A DNA stretch of 64,000 nucleotides from Pedobacter jeongneungensis (lineage in GTDB: Bacteria > Bacteroidota > Bacteroidia > Sphingobacteriales > Sphingobacteriaceae): NCBI RefSeq assembly GCF_000633455.1, contig NZ_AYMG01000023.1, positions 62,001 through 126,000 of the forward strand, written 5' to 3'. How positions within the stretch are numbered: position 1 is the stretch's first letter; every line of letters starts with the position of its first letter. Both the position numbers and the translations under genes were made by a program. Shown piece after piece: positions 27,051 to 35,642 of this stretch. The notes beneath the pieces were generated by a model. It did not search any database. It was not told where the DNA came from and worked only from the letters and a program-made list of their open reading frames with translations.

Positions 27051-27206
27051 ATGGCAAAGAAAGTAGTTGCAACCCTTAAAACAGGTACAGGTAAAGAATA
27101 TTCGAAAGTTATTACAATGGTAAAATCACCTAAAACTGGTGCTTACTCATTCAAAGAACTTATCGTACACAACGACCACGTAAAAGATGCTATCGCATCT
27201 AAATAA
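27051..27206 (+). CDS. DUF4295 small basic protein of the L28/L33 operon
   Basis: This 51-residue reading frame starts MAKKVVATLKTGTGKEYSKV and ends KDAIASK. It is lysine-rich and begins with the MAKK typical of ribosomal proteins. The DUF4295 family is confined to Bacteroidota and sits next to rpmB-rpmG. From memory, a small extra large-subunit protein (bL38) was described in the Flavobacterium ribosome structure and I believe it corresponds to this family; that link should be confirmed. It is followed by a terminator at 27237 before ftsY. Confidence 0.88.
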   Translation: MAKKVVATLKTGTGKEYSKVITMVKSPKTGAYSFKELIVHNDHVKDAIASK

Positions 27207-27236
27207 GGTTAATATTTTTTAATATAAAAATATTAA

Positions 27237-27273
27237 AGGCCGTTCCGTTTTAACCGGAAGGGCTTTTTTTGTT
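27237..27273 (+). terminator. Terminator after the ribosomal-protein operon
   Basis: GGCCGTTCCG and CGGAAGGGCT form a stem with one G-G mismatch around a TTTTAAC loop, followed by seven T residues. ftsY begins 17 bp further on, so its transcription relies on read-through or a promoter within this short gap. Confidence 0.75.
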
Positions 27274-27289
27274 ATAGCAAATTTTAGAT

Positions 27290-28252
27290 ATGGGTTTATT
27301 CGATTTTTTCAAAAAGAAAGAAACTGCGCCTGAAGCTCAGGAAGCATTGGATAAAGGTTTGGAGAAAACCAAAGATGGTTTCTTCAATAAAATCACCAAG
27401 GCCGTAGCAGGAAAATCCTCTGTTGATGATGAAGTACTGGATAACCTCGAAGAAGTTTTGGTAACTTCTGATGTGGGTGTAAGTACCACCTTAAAAATCA
27501 TCAAACGCATTGAAGAGCGCGTGGCCAAAGATAAATATCTTAATACCTCTGAGCTCAACTTTATTCTCCGTGATGAGATTCAGCTGCTGTTATCAGAAAA
27601 TAACAGTAACGATTTCCGTCAGTTCGAATATGGCGACCATAAACCTTATGTAATTATGGTGGTTGGCGTAAATGGTGTGGGTAAAACCACTACCATCGGA
27701 AAACTGGCGCATAAACTTAAAGAATCAGGACTTAAGGTTGTTCTTGGTGCCGCAGATACATTTAGGGCTGCAGCTGTTGATCAGATTAAACTTTGGGGCG
27801 AACGCGTTGGCGTAAGGGTTGTGGCACAAGCCATGGGTTCAGATCCAGCTTCTGTTGCTTTTGATACCCTGCAATCGGCAGTTGCCAGTGGTGAAGATGT
27901 AGTGATTATCGATACCGCCGGACGTTTGCACAACAAAATCGGACTAATGAATGAGCTGGGCAAAATTAAGCAGGTAATGCAAAAGGTTGTTCCTGGTGCT
28001 CCACACGAAATTTTGCTGGTACTGGATGCCTCTACCGGGCAAAATGCTTTTGAGCAGTGCAAACAGTTTACCGAAGCAACAGATGTAAATGCATTGGCCA
28101 TTACCAAATTAGACGGAACAGCAAAAGGAGGTGTAGTGATCGGGATTTCAGATCAGTTCAGAATTCCTGTTAAATACATTGGCGTAGGAGAAAAAATAGG
28201 CGATTTACAGCTTTTTGATAAAAAAGAGTTTGTGAATAGTTTGTTTAAATAA
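27290..28252 (+). CDS. ftsY: Signal recognition particle receptor FtsY
   Basis: FtsY is the GTPase receptor that docks ribosome-SRP complexes at the membrane. The 320-residue protein has only a short charged N-terminal segment (GLFDFFKKKETAPEAQEA), then the N domain and G domain. GTPase motifs are GVNGVGKTTTIGKLAHKL (about 125-142), AADTFRAAAVDQ, DTAGRLHNK and TKLDGTAKGG, and the protein ends IGDLQLFDKKEFVNSLF. The long acidic A domain of enterobacterial FtsY is missing, as is normal in this phylum. Confidence 0.97.
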   Translation: MGLFDFFKKKETAPEAQEALDKGLEKTKDGFFNKITKAVAGKSSVDDEVLDNLEEVLVTSDVGVSTTLKIIKRIEERVAKDKYLNTSELNFILRDEIQLLLSENNSNDFRQFEYGDHKPYVIMVVGVNGVGKTTTIGKLAHKLKESGLKVVLGAADTFRAAAVDQIKLWGERVGVRVVAQAMGSDPASVAFDTLQSAVASGEDVVIIDTAGRLHNKIGLMNELGKIKQVMQKVVPGAPHEILLVLDASTGQNAFEQCKQFTEATDVNALAITKLDGTAKGGVVIGISDQFRIPVKYIGVGEKIGDLQLFDKKEFVNSLFK

Positions 28253-28261
28253 CACTTCGTG

Positions 28262-28297
28262 GTTGATTCCACTGATTTAGTTGATTACACCGATTAG
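28262..28297. repeat. Two 18-bp tandem repeats flanking the GxxExxY gene
   Basis: GTTGATTCCACTGATTTA and GTTGATTACACCGATTAG lie in tandem (4 differences in 18) between the ftsY stop and the GxxExxY start. A diffuse GATT/ATCA-rich stretch also follows the gene (28702-28790). The pattern suggests the gene and its repeat flanks arrived together. Confidence 0.6.
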
Positions 28298-28326
28298 GAT
28301 TTCAAAGATTATATATAAATTTATGT

Positions 28327-28701
28327 ATGATCGAATATGAAAAAGACCCTTTAACGCAAACCATTATAGGCTGTTGTTATGAAGTTCATAATCAGTTAGG
28401 GCCAGGATTTCTGGAGAAAATATACGTGAATGCGCTAAAAATCAAAATTAAGCAAGCAGGTTTAAATTACACCGCTGAAAAAGAATTCGGTGTTGTATTT
28501 GAGAACATTGTTGTAGGAAAATTTAGGTGTGATCTTTTTGTTGAAGATAAAGTAATTGTAGAATTAAAATCAGTAACAGGATATCAACCTAAGTTATTTC
28601 AAAGTCAACTTATATCATACTTAAAAGCAAGCAAAATTAAAACCGGATTATTGATTAACTTTGGCAACACAAGCTGTGAGGTAAAACGGTTATCAGTTTA
28701 G
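28327..28701 (+). CDS. GxxExxY protein (PDDEXK-like fold)
   Basis: This 124-residue protein shows the signature GPGFLEKIY (the GxxExxY motif, about residues 24-32) and a PDDEXK-type core with Asp in FRCDLFVEDK and Glu-x-Lys in VIVELKS (about 72-88). The family is widespread, often in multiple copies, and is suspected to be nuclease-related; its function is not established. It interrupts an otherwise housekeeping pair (ftsY, rimO) and is flanked by tandem GATT-rich repeats, so recent insertion is likely. Confidence 0.88.
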   Translation: MIEYEKDPLTQTIIGCCYEVHNQLGPGFLEKIYVNALKIKIKQAGLNYTAEKEFGVVFENIVVGKFRCDLFVEDKVIVELKSVTGYQPKLFQSQLISYLKASKIKTGLLINFGNTSCEVKRLSV

Positions 28702-28793
28702 CAAAACAAATAGACGCAATCATCTCATAATCAATTAATCGACAAAAAGATTATCACCTTAATCATTTGATCATTGGTGGAATCACATATAAT

Positions 28794-30125
28794 ATGAATA
28801 CCAAAATAGTAAAAAGTAAAAGCGCAGTTAAACAGCCTAAAATCAATGTGATTACCTTAGGTTGTTCAAAAAACATATACGATTCGGAAGTATTGATGGG
28901 GCAGTTGCGTGGCAACAATTTAAATGTTGTGCACGAATCAGATAAGATGGGCAAAGACGATATCGTTGTAATCAATACCTGCGGTTTTATCGATAATGCT
29001 AAACAGGAATCAATTGATACCATCCTACAGTTCAGTGAGCTTAAAGAGGCCGGTAAAATTGGCAAAGTGGTGGTTACAGGTTGTTTATCTGAGCGCTACA
29101 AACCTGAATTGGAATCAGAAATTACCAACGTTGATGCCTTTTTCGGCACAAACGATTTACAGAATATATTACATGAACTAGGTGCCAATTACAAACATGA
29201 GCTTATTGGCGAACGTTTGCTTACTACCCCTTCGCACTTTGCTTACTTCAAAATTGCCGAAGGCTGTAATCGTCCATGTTCTTTCTGTGCTATTCCTTTA
29301 ATGCGTGGCAAGCACATGAGCAAGCCAATGGAAGAGTTGGTTAACGAAGCTAAAATTCTGGCTAAAAACGGCACAAAAGAGCTTATTTTAATTGCTCAGG
29401 ACCTTACTTATTATGGTTTGGATCTTTATGGTGTACGTAAATTAGACGAGCTGATGCGCCGCTTATCCGATGTACCGGGTATCGAATGGATCCGTTTGCA
29501 ATATGCCTACCCTTCTGGTTTCCCTATGGAAATTTTAGATGCCATGAACGAACGCGATAACATCTGTAAGTATCTGGATATGCCATTACAGCACATTACT
29601 GATAATATGTTGAAATCGATGCGCCGTGGTACTACCAAACAAAAAACCATTGATTTAGTCAATCAGATCCGCGATAAAGTACCAAACATTGCCATGCGTA
29701 CCACACTAATCTGCGGTTATCCTGGTGAAACAGAGCACGATTTCGAAGAAATGAAGGAATGGGTTGCCGAAACCAAATTTGACCGTTTAGGCTGTTTTAC
29801 CTATTCGCATGAGGAAAAAACACATGCCCATACTTTGGTTGATGATATTCCGGATGAAGTAAAACAACAACGTGTGGATGATATTATGGAAATTCAGCAA
29901 GGCATTTCTTTCGATATCAATCAGGAAAAAGTAGGTAAAACCTTTAAAGTACTGGTTGATAAAAAAGAAGGCGATTTCTTTGTAGGAAGAACCGAATTTG
30001 ATTCACCGGAGGTAGATAATGAAGTGTTAATTGATGCTGCAACTAGTTATGCTGCAAACGGAAGCTTTGTTAATGTGAAAATTGATCGTGCTGAAGATTT
30101 TGATTTATACGGAACCATTGTATAA
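28794..30125 (+). CDS. rimO: Ribosomal protein S12 methylthiotransferase RimO
   Basis: RimO is a radical-SAM enzyme that methylthiolates an aspartate of ribosomal protein S12. The ATG at 28794 (MNTKIVKSKSAVKQPKINVI) is preferred over an upstream in-frame start in a repeat-rich spacer, giving 443 residues. The N-terminal UPF0004 domain has three iron-sulfur cysteines (TLGCSKN, INTCGF, VTGCLSERY), the radical-SAM motif is CNRPCSFC (about 158-165), and a C-terminal TRAM domain ends with NVKIDRAEDFDLYGTIV. LGCSKN rather than MiaB-type sequence and the TRAM ending favour RimO over MiaB. Confidence 0.95.
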   Translation: MNTKIVKSKSAVKQPKINVITLGCSKNIYDSEVLMGQLRGNNLNVVHESDKMGKDDIVVINTCGFIDNAKQESIDTILQFSELKEAGKIGKVVVTGCLSERYKPELESEITNVDAFFGTNDLQNILHELGANYKHELIGERLLTTPSHFAYFKIAEGCNRPCSFCAIPLMRGKHMSKPMEELVNEAKILAKNGTKELILIAQDLTYYGLDLYGVRKLDELMRRLSDVPGIEWIRLQYAYPSGFPMEILDAMNERDNICKYLDMPLQHITDNMLKSMRRGTTKQKTIDLVNQIRDKVPNIAMRTTLICGYPGETEHDFEEMKEWVAETKFDRLGCFTYSHEEKTHAHTLVDDIPDEVKQQRVDDIMEIQQGISFDINQEKVGKTFKVLVDKKEGDFFVGRTEFDSPEVDNEVLIDAATSYAANGSFVNVKIDRAEDFDLYGTIV

Positions 30126-30129
30126 AATA

Positions 30130-30166
30130 AAAACCTCGTAGGTTTTAACATCTACGAGGTTTTTTC
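30130..30166 (+). terminator. Terminator after rimO
   Basis: AAACCTCGTAG and CTACGAGGTTT form a perfect stem around TTTTAACAT-type loop sequence, followed by TTTTC. It starts 5 bp after the rimO stop and lies between convergent genes, so it may act in both directions. Confidence 0.85.
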
Positions 30167-30182
30167 TATAAACTTTAGCCTT

Positions 30183-30527
30183 CTATTTTTTAGGCTCAGG
30201 TCTGTTTTTAATCTGGCTAGGTTTTAACCAGATTTTAGCACCTTTAGAGTTTACATAATACTTTTCATTTTTAGCGTTGATGTAAACATCAGTTCCATCT
30301 GGTGCCATTTTACCTTTCCAGGTTTTATCTGCAACTTTCGAACTTCCTTTTACAGCAACCTCTGCTGTTTTATTACCTACAGATTTTGCGCCTTTTCCGA
30401 TAGCTTTACCTGTATGGTCTAATGCTTTACCAACTTCTGTTTTTTTCTTTTCCTGAGCATTAACATTTAGGGCTGCACCACCAAACAAGGCAAGTGTTAA
30501 TAAACCCATTACTAATTTCTTTTTCAT
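30183..30527 (-). CDS. Small exported lysine-rich protein, function unknown
   Basis: The 114-residue protein has a clear signal peptide (MKKKLVMGLLTLALFGGAAL, cleavage after about residue 24, NVNAQ). The mature part is rich in Lys, Gly, Ala and Val with small helical repeats (GKAIGKGAKSVGNKTAEVA). Its C-terminal half (TDVYINAKNEKYYVNSKGA) resembles short basic domains of uncharacterised envelope proteins. No catalytic motif is visible. It is monocistronic and probably periplasmic. It is real by signal peptide and composition, but I cannot assign a role. Confidence 0.75.
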   Translation of the reverse strand: MKKKLVMGLLTLALFGGAALNVNAQEKKKTEVGKALDHTGKAIGKGAKSVGNKTAEVAVKGSSKVADKTWKGKMAPDGTDVYINAKNEKYYVNSKGAKIWLKPSQIKNRPEPKK

Positions 30528-30639
30528 GACAGCTATATTTTGTTTAGAGGATAACAGTTGATCAATAGATTTGTTTTATTTCTGTTACACTAATAAAGAT
30601 AAAATTTTAAACTATTATTTTTTAAGCAGAATCACAAAA

Positions 30640-31660
30640 ATATAATAGCGGAAAGAAGGACTGCAACAACCTACAAGGCAACAAACCTTGATTTACAAAA
30701 ATTTTTTATTATTTTTTTGGAGCGCAAAGCCAGAGCTACTATTTAAGTATGTTCCCGTGCTGCGCTGTATCCCTTCGCTGCGTTTCAGGGATGCCGCTAC
30801 GCCCGGGGCTAAAAATACTATTGCTGCAAAGAACAAAAAAGAAAACGCATCATATTGGGCAAAATGCCAGCTTTTACCTGTACTACCCACTGTTTAATAA
30901 ACCTTATTGTAGTGGTTATCCTTTTTGCTGCACAAACCAAAATACTCCACACACCCTCACAAAAAGATAATAGCGAAAAGAAGGACTGCCCTAACCGAAA
31001 AGCAAGAAACCTGATTTACAAAAAAATTTATTCTTTTTTTGGAGCGCAGGGCCAGAGCAACTATTTAAGTGTGTTCCCGTGCTGCGCTATATCCCTCCGC
31101 TGCGCTTCAGGGATGCCGCTGCGCCCGGGGCTAAATTCATCGGCAGTTCAAGTAAAAAAAAACGCATAATACTAGGGCAAAACGCTAATTTGTCCTTACA
31201 CTGTCCTCTGTTAAATAAACCTTATTGTAGCGGCTATCCTTTTTGGTGCACAAACCAAAATACTGCACACACACCCTCACAAAAAGATAATAGCGAAAAG
31301 AAGGACTGCCCTAACCGAAAAGCAAAAAACCTGCTTTACAAAAAAATTTATTCTTTTTTTGAAGCGCAAGGCCAGAGTAACTATTTAAGTTTGTTCCCGT
31401 GCTGCGCTGTATCCTTTCGCTACGCTTCAGGGATGCCGCTGCGCCCGAGGCTAAATTCATCGGCAGTTCAAGTAAAACAAAACGCATAATACTGGGGCAA
31501 AACGCTAATTTGTCCTTACACTGTCCTCTGTTAAATAAACCTTATTATAGTGGTTATCCTTTTTTGGTCATAACCAAAATACTCCACACGCCCTCACAAA
31601 AAGATAATAGCGGAAAGAAGGACTGTCCTAACCGAAAAGCAAAAACCCTGCTTTACTAAA
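30640..31660. repeat. Tandem array of about 320-bp GC-hairpin repeat units (3 copies plus a partial)
   Basis: Units start with GATAATAGCG(G/A)AAAGAAGGAC near 30640, 30961, 31281 and 31598. The shared anchor GTTCCCGTGC occurs at 30751, 31073 and 31393, a period of 322 and 320 bp. Each unit holds a GC-rich imperfect hairpin running from CCCGTGCTGCGCT to GCCGCTGCGCCCG, then an A/T-rich tail with CCTTATTGTAGTGG. It fills the gap between the small exported protein and gpsA. Open frames inside it are repeat translations, not genes. An inverted copy of the hairpin is at 40813-40908. Confidence 0.92.
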
Positions 31661-31706
31661 CTAATTATTGAATCAAAAACAACGTAACTGTAAACCTACG
31701 CTAATT

Positions 31707-32708
31707 TTAGTTTAATTTCTCTGCCAATAATTTCATCTCGATGCGTGGCGAACGGTTTTCATAAATAATACTATGTACAGCCTTACAGATCGGCATATCT
31801 ACGTTATAGGCCTGATTTTTAATATGCATGCATTTTACGGCATAATAACCTTCGGCAACCATATTCATCTCGAGCTGAGCCGATTTTACGGTATAGCCCT
31901 TCCCTACCATGTTGCCAAAAGTACGGTTGCGGCTAAATTGCGAATAAGCGGTAACCAGTAAATCACCCAGATAAGCAGATTCCTTAATATCACGGTCTAT
32001 CGGATGAACCGCATCTACAAAGCGTTTAATTTCGCGGATGGCATTGCTGATCAACACCGCCTGAAAGTTATCACCATATCCAATTCCATGGCAAATGCCA
32101 CTGGCCACTGCGTAAATATTTTTTAAAACAGCGGCATATTCTGTCCCGAAAATATCGTCGGATACGTTTGTTTTAATATAACGGGTGTTTAAAAAAGAAG
32201 CAAAAGTTGATGCCTGCTCTATGTTTGTACAGGCAATGGTTAAGTATGAAAGTTTTTCTAAAGCAACCTCTTCGGCATGGCATGGCCCGCTTACCACTAA
32301 AATATCGTGATACGGAACGCCATATTTTTCGTGCATAAACTCGCCGATAATCAGGTTATCTTCAGGCACGATACCCTTTATGGCCGAAACGATTTTTTTA
32401 CCTTTTAAATCCTCAGGAGTGACAGAGGATAGCGTAGCTTTTAAAAATGCCGCAGGAACGTTTAAAATTACAAAATCGGCAGATTTTATGATGGAGTTGA
32501 TATCAGATGAAATATGATCATCCTGACCAAGTTTAATCTCAACAGAACTGATATAATTAGGATTATGTTTAAATTTCTTGATGTGCTCTATAGCACTTTC
32601 ATTACGCATCCACCAAAAAATTTCCTTTTCAGCTAAATTATCTGCAAGCATTTTTACAATGGCAGTAGCCCAGCTACCGCCCCCTATCATTGCTATTTTA
32701 GGTACCAT
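31707..32708 (-). CDS. gpsA: Glycerol-3-phosphate dehydrogenase [NAD(P)+]
   Basis: GpsA reduces dihydroxyacetone phosphate to sn-glycerol 3-phosphate for phospholipid synthesis. The ATG at 32708 gives 333 residues starting MVPKIAMIGGGSWATAIVKM, with the Rossmann GGGSWATA motif at the usual place. A longer frame from 32753 would run through the terminator hairpin of the preceding operon and is rejected. Other marks are WWMRNE, VSAIKGI, VVSGPCHAEEVA with the conserved catalytic-region Lys and Ser, EYAAVLKNIYAVASGI, and NMVGKGYTVKSAQLEMNM. Confidence 0.95.
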   Translation of the reverse strand: MVPKIAMIGGGSWATAIVKMLADNLAEKEIFWWMRNESAIEHIKKFKHNPNYISSVEIKLGQDDHISSDINSIIKSADFVILNVPAAFLKATLSSVTPEDLKGKKIVSAIKGIVPEDNLIIGEFMHEKYGVPYHDILVVSGPCHAEEVALEKLSYLTIACTNIEQASTFASFLNTRYIKTNVSDDIFGTEYAAVLKNIYAVASGICHGIGYGDNFQAVLISNAIREIKRFVDAVHPIDRDIKESAYLGDLLVTAYSQFSRNRTFGNMVGKGYTVKSAQLEMNMVAEGYYAVKCMHIKNQAYNVDMPICKAVHSIIYENRSPRIEMKLLAEKLN

Positions 32709-32724
32709 GATTATAAAATAAAAA

Positions 32725-32750
32725 TCCCGGTTTAATGTTTTAAACCGGGA
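32725..32750 (-). terminator. Terminator after the efflux adaptor gene
   Basis: TCCCGGTTTAA and TTAAACCGGGA are perfect 11-bp complements with a 4-nt loop, followed on the minus strand by a run of T. It ends the tolC-adaptor unit 33 bp after the adaptor stop and 17 bp before the gpsA start. Confidence 0.88.
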
Positions 32751-32782
32751 CAATTTAATTATTTATTATGGTTAAATATACC

Positions 32783-34114
32783 TTACTTCTTAGCGTCTTT
32801 GTTAAACAATTGGTCTTTAGCGGTTTTTTCTACGATCATTCCATCTTTTAATTTGTTCTGGATGGCAGAATAAGGTCCCGTTACGATTTCTTGTCCTGCT
32901 TTAACACCAGATTTTACAATAATGAACTGATCATTCTGAATTCCTGTAGTTACCTCTGTCTTTTTAACCTTTTTGGTTTTTGCATCGTAAGCATAAATAT
33001 ATTGCTTCACCTTTTTATCGGCTAGTTTAGATTTTTGCTTATCAGTATTTTCCTGGTTACCCTGGCTTTCACCAGATTTTCCGTTATCGGTAAATACGGC
33101 CTGTATTGGAATGGCCAAACCTGTTAACGATTCACTTTCAATATCAACCGTAGCCGACATACCCGGACGGAAAATAGATTGTTGTTTACCTGCCAGTTCT
33201 TCAGTAATCCTGATCTTTACAGAGAAATTCGTCACCTGATCTACCGAGGTAGAAACTGCTGTACCCACAGCGGTTGATGAACTTGCAATTTCGGTTACTA
33301 CCCCTCTGAATTTTTTATCAGAGAAAGCATCAACTTCGATCGAAGCTTTATCGCCAACTTTAACGCGGGTAATATCATTTTCATTCACATCAACATTTAC
33401 TTCCATTGACGACAGGTTAGAGATACGCATAATTTCGGTACCTGCCATTTGCGAGGTTCCAAGAATACGGTCGCCCAATTCGATTGATAATTTCGAAACC
33501 ACACCATCAACTGGTGCATAAATGGTGGTTTTAGCCAGGTTTGCACCTGCTTCTTTTACGTTTGCACCAGTTTGTTCTAAAGTAAATTTAGCTCCTGTTA
33601 CATTTTCTTTTGCACTGGCTAAATTTGCTTTAGCTGTTAAGTAAGCAGCTTTGGCCGAATCAAACTCTGAAGCTGATATTACTTTTTTATTAAAAAGCTC
33701 TACATTACGTTTATAAGTAGCTTCTGAGTTTACAAAATTGGCCTGGTTTTGTGCAAGCTGTTGTTGTGCTGCAGCTACACTGGCTTTTTGGGCATTAAAA
33801 CTCGCTACTGTTCTTTCGTACCCTGATTGTAATACATCAGGGCGTACTTTACAAAGCAATTGACCTGCCTTAACAATATCGCCTTCTTTTACCTTTAATT
33901 CTACTACCTCTCCAGATACCTCCGAACTTAGTTTAACCTCAGTTTCTGGCTGGATTTTACCACTCGCCGTAACTGTTTCTACAACAGTTTTATCTGATGC
34001 TTTTTCTGTAGTTACTTTTTCGGTTTTGTCTCCACCTATCACTCCGGCCAGTTTAAGTATAACCAGAAGGGCTACGATAGCAACTATGGTGATAATAATA
34101 TGCTTCAGTTTCAT
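32783..34114 (-). CDS. Periplasmic adaptor of an efflux system (HlyD/MacA-type)
   Basis: Membrane-fusion proteins link an inner membrane transporter to TolC. The 443-residue protein has an N-terminal membrane anchor (about 5-27), a biotinyl-lipoyl-like half motif (SGEVVELKVKEGDIVKAGQL), a long helical hairpin rich in Ala/Gln (about 100-190), the second lipoyl half (APVDGVVSKLSIELGDRI), a beta-barrel segment and a C-terminal part with a Lys-rich insert (QENTDKQKSKLADKKVK). It follows the TolC gene by about 100 bp. No MacB-like ABC transporter or RND pump follows; a terminator and gpsA come next, so the partner transporter must be elsewhere. Confidence 0.9.
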   Translation of the reverse strand: MKLKHIIITIVAIVALLVILKLAGVIGGDKTEKVTTEKASDKTVVETVTASGKIQPETEVKLSSEVSGEVVELKVKEGDIVKAGQLLCKVRPDVLQSGYERTVASFNAQKASVAAAQQQLAQNQANFVNSEATYKRNVELFNKKVISASEFDSAKAAYLTAKANLASAKENVTGAKFTLEQTGANVKEAGANLAKTTIYAPVDGVVSKLSIELGDRILGTSQMAGTEIMRISNLSSMEVNVDVNENDITRVKVGDKASIEVDAFSDKKFRGVVTEIASSSTAVGTAVSTSVDQVTNFSVKIRITEELAGKQQSIFRPGMSATVDIESESLTGLAIPIQAVFTDNGKSGESQGNQENTDKQKSKLADKKVKQYIYAYDAKTKKVKKTEVTTGIQNDQFIIVKSGVKAGQEIVTGPYSAIQNKLKDGMIVEKTAKDQLFNKDAKK

Positions 34115-34219
34115 AATTTATTTATTGTATTTCGTTTGTTTGTATTAAAGTTGTAGGTTTTTAAGGTGGTAAGTTGAAAGGTTTTAATGTTAAATTGTAC
34201 TTTGCTTTCAGTTTTAGTC

Positions 34220-35569
34220 TTAAAAAACAATCTGTTTGCCTAAATAATAATCAATCACTTTGGCACGGAACAGTAAATCGTATTTCGCTAAGATAAAATC
34301 TATTTCGGCTTTATTTCTATTGGTTTGTGCTGTACTGTAATCTAAAGAGTTTACCAAACCAACATTATAACGTTGATCGATTACATAAAAAGCATCCTTC
34401 TGCGCCTGAAAAGCATTTTGCGTTGAAGAATAGCGGCTTTGAGCTGCTCCAAGATCCGCTACTGCCTGATTAATTACTTTAATCAGGTTATTTTTTGAAA
34501 TCTGTTCATCAGTTTTACGCTGCATCCAGGTAATCTTTGCCTTTCTAACCGATGATCTGGTTGTAAAGCCATTGAAAATCGGAATGGAAATCCCCATGCT
34601 CACGTATTGACCAAAGTTATCAGACAACTGACTTGTAAATTTTGAAATCGGGAAATTCGAATTAAACTGGTAATAATAGGCCGAACCTAAACCTCCACCT
34701 AAACTGATCTGGGGAAAAAAGCCACCTTTAGCAATATCTATTGCTTTTTCTGCTGCTTTACTATTAAGTTCTGCCAATTTAATATCAGGGAATGTGCTTA
34801 GCGCCTGTTTGTAAATATCAGTAGGGACATAATTGCTCTCAATATTATTTAATTCATTAACCAGTGGCGGTTGCACTTTAAAAGTCATTGGCGGCTGGAT
34901 CTCCATTAACTGCCCCAAAGTTAAATAAGATATGGTTAACTGATTTTGAGCATTGGTTAAATTAAGTTCAGCAGTTGCCGCCTGCGATTTAGCCTGCGAA
35001 ATATCGGCTAAAGTTTTATTACCAACATCTAGAAGTGCCTGCTCCCTTTTTAAAGTAGAATTGGCTACATCCAATTGTTGTTTGGTAGCCTTAACCTGAT
35101 CTTCGTTATTTAAAACCTGAAGATAAGCGGTTACTACCTGAAGAATAAGATCGTTTTTTACTTTTTCTACATTGGTTTGGTTGGCGGCCAATAAAATTTT
35201 ATTCTGCCTGATCTGGTTTATTTTCGTTCCACCACCAAAAAGCGAAACATTGGTACTCACATTTGGACTTAAATTATAATTCTGAGTGTTTTCGAATAAA
35301 CCGGATACCTGCTGACTCCTACCCCATTGCATGGATTGGTTAATGGTACCATTTACGGTTGGCAATAAAGCATTTTTAGACTGGCGCACATTTTCTTCAC
35401 TCAAAGAAGCACTAAAAGCAGCCTGTTTGATGTTTAGATTGTTTTTTAATGTGTTTTCGACCGCTTGTTGAATACTGATAACATCTTGAGCCCTAATTTG
35501 CTGACTAAAGCTTAATGCCACTAATAACGCAGATCCGGTAATTAACTTATTCTTGGTAAACATCTTCAT
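34220..35569 (-). CDS. TolC family outer membrane efflux protein
   Basis: TolC proteins form the outer membrane exit duct of tripartite pumps. The start is set at the ATG at 35569 (MKMFTKNKLITGSALLVALS), which opens a signal peptide ending IRAQ; the Met at 35563 is nearly equivalent. The upstream in-frame extension lacks signal features. The mature protein of about 420 residues shows two repeated TolC halves with coiled-coil heptads rich in Gln/Asn/Ala (VEKVKNDLILQVVTAYLQVL; AKSQAATAELNLTNAQNQLT) and the barrel strand SMGISIPIFNGF. It heads a two-gene unit with the adaptor and is divergent from the deacetylase gene. Confidence 0.92.
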   Translation of the reverse strand: MKMFTKNKLITGSALLVALSFSQQIRAQDVISIQQAVENTLKNNLNIKQAAFSASLSEENVRQSKNALLPTVNGTINQSMQWGRSQQVSGLFENTQNYNLSPNVSTNVSLFGGGTKINQIRQNKILLAANQTNVEKVKNDLILQVVTAYLQVLNNEDQVKATKQQLDVANSTLKREQALLDVGNKTLADISQAKSQAATAELNLTNAQNQLTISYLTLGQLMEIQPPMTFKVQPPLVNELNNIESNYVPTDIYKQALSTFPDIKLAELNSKAAEKAIDIAKGGFFPQISLGGGLGSAYYYQFNSNFPISKFTSQLSDNFGQYVSMGISIPIFNGFTTRSSVRKAKITWMQRKTDEQISKNNLIKVINQAVADLGAAQSRYSSTQNAFQAQKDAFYVIDQRYNVGLVNSLDYSTAQTNRNKAEIDFILAKYDLLFRAKVIDYYLGKQIVF

Positions 35570-35627
35570 AATTTGTTTCAAATCTATATAAACAACTTTA
35601 ATAATTTCAATCTGTACAGGCATTTAG

Positions 35628-35635
35628 TAACTTTG
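35628..35635 (+). promoter_or_regulatory. -7 promoter element almost abutting the deacetylase start
   Basis: TAACTTTG exactly matches TAnnTTTG. The ATG of the deacetylase follows only 7 bp after it, so the transcript would be leaderless or have a leader of a few bases. No strong -33 TTG is present. Confidence 0.4.
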
Positions 35636-35642
35636 GTTCTAA

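Noticed and set aside
30688..31659. A series of overlapping plus-strand reading frames of 65-136 codons in the 320-bp array
   Set aside because: They are translations of the same tandem repeat unit in different copies, with no start context, family resemblance or signal; the similarity between them is due to DNA repeats.
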